64,000 bases of DNA from Arthrobacter sp. B1I2 (GTDB taxonomy: Bacteria; Actinomycetota; Actinomycetes; Actinomycetales; Micrococcaceae), in the NCBI RefSeq assembly GCF_030816485.1, contig NZ_JAUSYC010000001.1:1116001-1180000 (forward strand). Reading direction: 5' to 3'. The position numbers and the translations under genes were made by a program. The notes under the pieces are model-generated. The model saw only the letters and a program-made list of their open reading frames with translations. It did no database searches and was not told where the DNA came from. This document shows, one piece after another, positions 59,848 through 64,000 of this stretch; the stretch's first letter is position 1; every line of letters begins with the position of its first letter.

Positions 59848-59926
59848 GATGCTCCATTCGGATTTTGTGCGGGCACAGCCCCCGGCTGCGGGGGCGTCGG
59901 TTGCAAGTTTCCCTGCGAGGGTCAGC

Positions 59927-61285
59927 TTAGACAGGAAGCCGTTTGTTGTAGTTCAAGGTAAGGACGGAGGCGCCCATAATTACCGCCGAACCCACGAAGT
60001 ACAGCAGCGCCCAGGTGTAGGAGCCCGTGGCCCCGACGATCAGGCCGACCGCGATCGGGGTGACGAACCCGGAGATGTTGCCGCTGAAGTTCATGGCGCC
60101 CCCCAGGACGCCCGCGTTGGTGCGGCCGCCGAGGATGGAGGGGATGCTCCAGAACAGGCCCACCCAGCGCAGGAAGAACATGACAAGGGAGAGCAGGACC
60201 ACTGCGGTGGTGGGGTCCGGGACCACGGTGACGCCCACCAGGCCACCGATCACCACGGCGCTGGAGATGCCCAGGAGGGTGCGCATTACCCGGTTGGCTG
60301 AGGCGCCGGACGCACGCCACTTGTCCGCAATGGTGCCCCCAAGAATTTCACCTACGAAGCCGGCACCGAAGATGACGAAGGTGGACCAGCCGATGGTCTT
60401 CAGGTCGAAGCCCTTGGCCTGGGCCAGGTACAGCGGACCCCAGGTCAGCAGACCATAGAAGACGCCGTTGAAGCCCAGCCAGCCCAGGCACATGGCCCAG
60501 AAGGAGCGGAATTTGAGGTAGGGGAGCAGCGCGCGCTTGCCCTTGCTGCCGTCGAGTTCGGCTTCGGCATCCTCGGCTGCGTGCGACGCTTCAATGTACT
60601 CGGCTTCGGCGGCGTTGACACCGCGGTGTTGCCGCGGGTTGTCCCGGACGTACCACCAGACGGCCAGGCCCATCAGGACTGTTGCAGCGCCGGCGATGAC
60701 GAACGAACTGCGCCAGCTGCCCGTGGCGGCGATAAGGCCGGCGATGAGGATGCCGCCAAGGCCTGCACCCAGCGGGGCGCCGGCGTCCAAAATGGTGGCG
60801 CCGCGGCCGCGCTCCGACTTGTGCATCCAGATGGCGTTGAGCTTGCCGCCGGCGGGCATGACGCCTGCTTCAGTCACACCGATGCCGAGGCGGGCGATAA
60901 ACATGCTCAGGAAGCCTCCGGCCATGCCCGACGCGGCCGTTGCCGCGCCCCAGCCGACACAGGAGGCGGTCATCACCTTGCGGGGACCGAACTTGTCGAT
61001 CAGCAGGCCCACAGGGATCTGCATCAGGGCGTAGGTCCAGAAGAAGGCGGACAGCAGCAGCCCAACCAGCTCGGGCGCCAGGTTGAATTCCTTTTGGATG
61101 ATGGGCAGCGCCACGGAGATGGATCCGCGGTCGATGTAGTTGACGGCAACCAGGACGAGCAGGAGCAGGAACATTTTCCAGCGGACGGCAGTGCGCCGTT
61201 GCGTGCCGCCCTTTCCGGCTTGTTCGGTGGTCAGGGGTGTGGCCTCGTCGGACGTGGCCGTTGTTTCAGTATTTGGGATGGACAC
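59927..61285 (-). CDS. MFS transporter (ACS/phthalate-permease-like), hydantoin operon
   Basis: This 452-residue protein has twelve membrane helices, with the family start RWKMFLLLLVLVAVNYIDRGSISVALP and the 2-3 loop LLIDKFGPRKVM. ACS-family permeases take up organic anions. It is the first gene of the minus-strand operon, so it probably imports the operon's substrate. GTG 61285 was chosen because AAAGGAGAA lies 5 bases before it; further 5' frame would overlap the operators. A 79-base gap separates it from the GntR gene. Confidence 0.9.
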   Translation of the reverse strand: MSIPNTETTATSDEATPLTTEQAGKGGTQRRTAVRWKMFLLLLVLVAVNYIDRGSISVALPIIQKEFNLAPELVGLLLSAFFWTYALMQIPVGLLIDKFGPRKVMTASCVGWGAATAASGMAGGFLSMFIARLGIGVTEAGVMPAGGKLNAIWMHKSERGRGATILDAGAPLGAGLGGILIAGLIAATGSWRSSFVIAGAATVLMGLAVWWYVRDNPRQHRGVNAAEAEYIEASHAAEDAEAELDGSKGKRALLPYLKFRSFWAMCLGWLGFNGVFYGLLTWGPLYLAQAKGFDLKTIGWSTFVIFGAGFVGEILGGTIADKWRASGASANRVMRTLLGISSAVVIGGLVGVTVVPDPTTAVVLLSLVMFFLRWVGLFWSIPSILGGRTNAGVLGGAMNFSGNISGFVTPIAVGLIVGATGSYTWALLYFVGSAVIMGASVLTLNYNKRLPV

Positions 61286-61423
61286 AGCTTCTCCTTTGCG
61301 GGGAAGTTTACGGATGGGGAGGGAAAGGAAGGTGCGTGGAGCCCGACCGGCAGGGCAGCTGGCCTGCCGTGCGGAGGGAGCGGTCCGCTGGACGATCCGG
61401 AGCGTCCAGCGTGAGGATCCGGT

Positions 61424-61448
61424 TTGGGATCCCAATTTGGGATCCCAA
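61424..61448 (-). promoter_or_regulatory. Two perfect palindromes TTGGGATCCCAA before the hydantoin operon
   Basis: TTGGGATCCCAA occurs at 61424-61435 and again at 61437-61448, 13 bases apart (a bit over one helical turn). It lies about 140 bases upstream of the MFS start. GntR/FCD proteins usually bind such short palindromes, so this is the likely operator of the operon's own regulator. The rest of 61286-61544 is promoter DNA without other features. Confidence 0.7.
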
Positions 61449-61544
61449 AATCAAAGGTAGAAGTGACTCCCGCCACTGTCAAGGGTTTCTTCTGCCGGGG
61501 CAGCACACAGGTCCTGCAAACGGATTGTGACTGCCCGTAGTCCC

Positions 61545-62381
61545 CTATGAGGGTGCGCCCGCCAGCCGGTAGGACATGATTTCGGCCAGCTCCGCCAGCC
61601 GGTGGGCCCGTGCGGATTCGGCCGGAGTGAACGGCTCACCCGGCCGGGAGAAGGTGATGGGGCCGTGCCATGCGGTGGGGATCTTAAGGTGCGTGCCGTC
61701 GTCGGACGCTTTGGAGCCGGGGTCCGACGACGGCACAATCCGCGCGTGCAGCAGCTCGGCCACCGCCAGGGGCAGTTCGTCCGGGGCGGCAGCGATCCTC
61801 GCTGCCAGGCTGAGCGCCCTGGTCTGCCCGTCAGCCATGGCCAAAGCGGTGGTGGGCCAGGCGTGCGGACTGCTGCCGCCGCCGTCGTGAAGTGCCGCCA
61901 GCAGCTCGCGCTCGCCTACGTCCCCGGGGACCGACAGGACAAACTCATCCAGGACGCCGCCCGGCACCGGGTGGACATGGATGCTCAGGATGTTGGTGTC
62001 CAGCCGGGCCAGCGCCCCGGTGATCCGCTGCAGCGCACCGGGCTGGTCCCGGAGCAGTGTCCGCGCCCGCCACAGGGACGGTGCCGCCGCAAGCTGGCGG
62101 CGGTGCCGCAGGGCCGGGGCGTGCAGCCAGCGCAGCAGGATCCGGGCCGCCGATGGCTCGGCCACCCAGATGACCAGGACCGTCGCCGTGAGGGTCAGCA
62201 CCAGCACCTTGGCCACATAGGGAAGGTGCGTCTCCACCACCAGGGCGTGGACCAGCAGTTCGATGGGCAGCATCACGGCGATGTTGGCCAGGGTCAGCCG
62301 CGTCTTGGGCGGCTCGGGCATCAGGCCGCAGACCTCGCAGCGCAGTTCAGCAGCGGGCGTGTTGTGTGGAGGTCGCTTCAT
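61545..62381 (-). CDS. ACT-domain membrane protein
   Basis: At 278 residues, a Cys pair CEVCGL (residues about 15-20) is followed by two membrane helices (about 33-50 and 55-75). An ACT domain lies at about 103-170 (ARTLLRDQPGALQRITGALARLDTNILSIHVHPV), and the C-terminal part is alpha-rich. ACT domains usually bind amino acids; here one is placed on the cytoplasmic side of the membrane. Function unknown. No clear Shine-Dalgarno before the ATG. Divergent from the FUSC gene. Confidence 0.7.
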   Translation of the reverse strand: MKRPPHNTPAAELRCEVCGLMPEPPKTRLTLANIAVMLPIELLVHALVVETHLPYVAKVLVLTLTATVLVIWVAEPSAARILLRWLHAPALRHRRQLAAAPSLWRARTLLRDQPGALQRITGALARLDTNILSIHVHPVPGGVLDEFVLSVPGDVGERELLAALHDGGGSSPHAWPTTALAMADGQTRALSLAARIAAAPDELPLAVAELLHARIVPSSDPGSKASDDGTHLKIPTAWHGPITFSRPGEPFTPAESARAHRLAELAEIMSYRLAGAPS

Positions 62382-62545
62382 GACTCAAGCATTGTGGGGT
62401 GCTGTTTCCGCCGGATTGCCTCCTGATTCCATTCATGGGAACGTGCCGGGTGGTTTCCGGGGCCTGCACCGTAGGATTTATCAGGAACGTCAGCGCGGCC
62501 GCCCGTGAGAATCCACTCCCAGGAAACCGCAGGAAGGCGCTGCCC

Positions 62546-63625
62546 GTGAAGATGTTCGCTGAAATGTTCAGCATTGACCCCGGCAACAAGGACCACCACC
62601 CCGCGTTCAGGTGTGCCGTGGGCGTCTTCGTCCCCCTGATCACGCTGGTGCTGCTCGGCAGGCTGGACCTGGCAATCTTCGCGTCCTTCGGCGCCTTCAC
62701 CGGGATTTACGGCCGCGGTGAACCGCACGCCGTCCGGTTTGTGCTGCAGCTGCGGGCCGGGCTGCTGATGCTGCTGGTCATGTTTCTGGCGGCGCTCGCG
62801 GCCCGGATGGGTCCCGCCTGGGGCCTGGATGCTGCTGCCCACACCTGGCTGCTGGTCCTGGCCACCACGCTGGTGGCGGGAGCCTGTTCCGTTGCCATCT
62901 CCTGGCTTCGACTGCGCCCTGCGGGTTCGCTCTTCCACATCTTCGCGTTCGCTGCCATCGCATCCATTCCCAACCAGCCGCCGCTCTGGCAGGGCATGCT
63001 GGTGGCCGCCCTCACCACACTCTTCTGCCTGCTGGTGGGTTTCTCGTCCCGGATCCTTCCCAGCCACCGCACGCCCTGGACCAGGCCTCCGCGCATCCGG
63101 CGCACTCCCGCGGAGAAGCGCACGGCCTGGCTTGAGGGCCTCGGCTACCTGGTGGCCGCGGGCCTTGCCGGAACGCTGGCCACGTGGGCGGGGGAGCGCC
63201 TGGGGTTCGGGCACAACTACTGGGCCATGGTGGCTGCCGTGGTGCCGCTGGTGGGCCATACCACCAGGCACCGGGTCCGCCGCGGCATCCAAAGGATCAT
63301 CGGCACGGTCCTGGGCCTGCTGGTCCTGGCCGCCGTGCTGCTGGTGGGCCTGCAACCGTGGCAAACAGTCCTGGTGATGGCGCTGTGCCAGTTCGGCGCC
63401 GAGATGTTCATCATCCGCCAGTACCTGCTGGCCCAGGTCTTCGTGACACCCCTGGCCCTGGTTTCAACACTGCTGGTGGTCCCGGCCTCCCCGTCCATCC
63501 TGCTGCGCGACCGCATCATCGAGACCGTGATCGGTGCCGCCGTCGGCATTGCCGTTGTGCTGGCTCCGGGCGCGTGGCGCCGCGTCAGGCAGCGGATCCA
63601 ACAGCAGGGCACGACGGCGGCCTGA
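62546..63625 (+). CDS. FUSC family membrane protein
   Basis: At 359 residues, two blocks of membrane helices are separated by a cytoplasmic loop (RTPWTRPPRIRRTPAEKR). This is the layout of FUSC (fusaric-acid resistance, aromatic acid exporter) proteins, here without the long soluble domains. GTG 62546 was chosen because AGGAAGG is 8 bases upstream and the helices begin soon after; the longer frame adds a Cys-rich leader. Possibly exports organic or aromatic acids. Confidence 0.8.
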   Translation: MKMFAEMFSIDPGNKDHHPAFRCAVGVFVPLITLVLLGRLDLAIFASFGAFTGIYGRGEPHAVRFVLQLRAGLLMLLVMFLAALAARMGPAWGLDAAAHTWLLVLATTLVAGACSVAISWLRLRPAGSLFHIFAFAAIASIPNQPPLWQGMLVAALTTLFCLLVGFSSRILPSHRTPWTRPPRIRRTPAEKRTAWLEGLGYLVAAGLAGTLATWAGERLGFGHNYWAMVAAVVPLVGHTTRHRVRRGIQRIIGTVLGLLVLAAVLLVGLQPWQTVLVMALCQFGAEMFIIRQYLLAQVFVTPLALVSTLLVVPASPSILLRDRIIETVIGAAVGIAVVLAPGAWRRVRQRIQQQGTTAA

Positions 63626-63671
63626 CCGCCTTTTCGGGCGACGCGCCGGGACTGGCTGGAAAGCGGACCCG

Positions 63672-64000
63672 CTATCCCCGTTCCGGAGGGGCTTCGGCGG
63701 CTGCGGGACGGATGGCGTGCGGAACCGTCATAAGCGCTGCCACGGCGATAGCGGCAGCGGCAGCGAAGACATAGAAACCCCAGGGGTAAGCGATGTTGGC
63801 AGCAACCAGCGTTCCCGTGACGGCAGGGCCCACGATGGCGCCAAGCCGGCCTACTCCGGCTGCGAATCCCAGGGCAGTAGCACGGAGGGTTGCCGGGAAC
63901 AGCTGGCTGACCCATGCGTAGACAAGCACCTGCGCGCTGAACACAAAGACGCCGGTGACGAAGACTGCCGCGTTGAGCAGCAGTTCACTTTGGATCTTGA
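63672..64000 (-). CDS. MFS transporter (5' end outside window)
   Basis: About 109 C-terminal residues are visible and the frame runs open off the right edge. It contains three membrane helices with the MFS pattern VSQLFPATLRATALGFAAGVGRLGAIVGPAVTG, as in aromatic-acid or sugar-acid carriers. It converges with the FUSC gene (46-base gap). The substrate cannot be told from this part. Confidence 0.8.
   Translation of the reverse strand, partial: KIQSELLLNAAVFVTGVFVFSAQVLVYAWVSQLFPATLRATALGFAAGVGRLGAIVGPAVTGTLVAANIAYPWGFYVFAAAAAIAVAALMTVPHAIRPAAAEAPPERG

Overview
The window reads as chromosomal DNA of a high-GC actinobacterium, most likely Arthrobacter/Pseudarthrobacter (Micrococcaceae). The grounds are the rpsF-ssb-rpsR-rplI-dnaB neighbourhood, many GTG/TTG starts, a csoR-copZ-copA copper operon with GC-box operators, and a large aromatic and plant-polymer catabolism complement. 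No tRNA, rRNA, insertion sequence, prophage or CRISPR array was seen. Assignments come from reading translated frames; no database search was run.

Layout. 1-3600: an extracellular-polysaccharide type group on the minus strand (partial flippase, GT2 glycosyltransferase, HprK-like P-loop protein) and a GH16 lipoprotein. 3780-5680: ribosomal/ssb operon with a leader that can fold over the rpsF Shine-Dalgarno and a strong terminator. 5700-10700: PhzF-like enzyme, CE1759-like FMN reductase, large secreted adhesin-like protein, and a pair of small membrane proteins, one with an L7/L12-CTD-like segment. 10730-11200: dense cluster of DnaA-box sequences just upstream of dnaB (11353-12735). 12730-18600: tandem-hotdog thioesterase and a giant secreted pectin enzyme joining a CE12-type esterase to a PL11-type lyase. 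18600-24130: DoxX, MATE, small membrane proteins, divergent CGNR regulator/EamA exporter, orphan WXG100 protein, DUF2277. 24135-27240: copper operon. 27490-29680: universal stress protein, sortase and candidate substrate. 29957-38295: small ORF, BNR-propeller plus ubiquitin-like protein, aminotransferase, GH13 plus luciferase-like oxidoreductase, AEC transporter, ATP-dependent DNA ligase.

38417-51358 is a coherent catabolic island: MHS permease, IclR regulator, shikimate dehydrogenase-like enzyme, 3-dehydroshikimate dehydratase, then pcaHGBDCFIJ and pcaR. It would take shikimate or dehydroshikimate through protocatechuate to acetyl-CoA and succinyl-CoA. Most genes overlap by 1-8 bases, so translation is probably coupled.

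51522-64000: secreted protein, three-gene pntAA-pntAB-pntB transhydrogenase, diacylglycerol-kinase-like protein, then a minus-strand hydantoin-type operon (MFS, GntR, racemase-like, hydantoinase, AMDase/maleate-isomerase-like) preceded by two perfect palindromes, an ACT-domain membrane protein, a FUSC protein and a partial MFS gene.

No single locus is clearly a wholly new system. The best leads are the DnaA-box cluster at dnaB, the sortase/substrate pair with non-standard sorting and active-site features, the BNR/ubiquitin-like gene pair, the CE12-PL11 fusion, and the hydantoin operon whose two racemase-family enzymes have altered catalytic cysteines.
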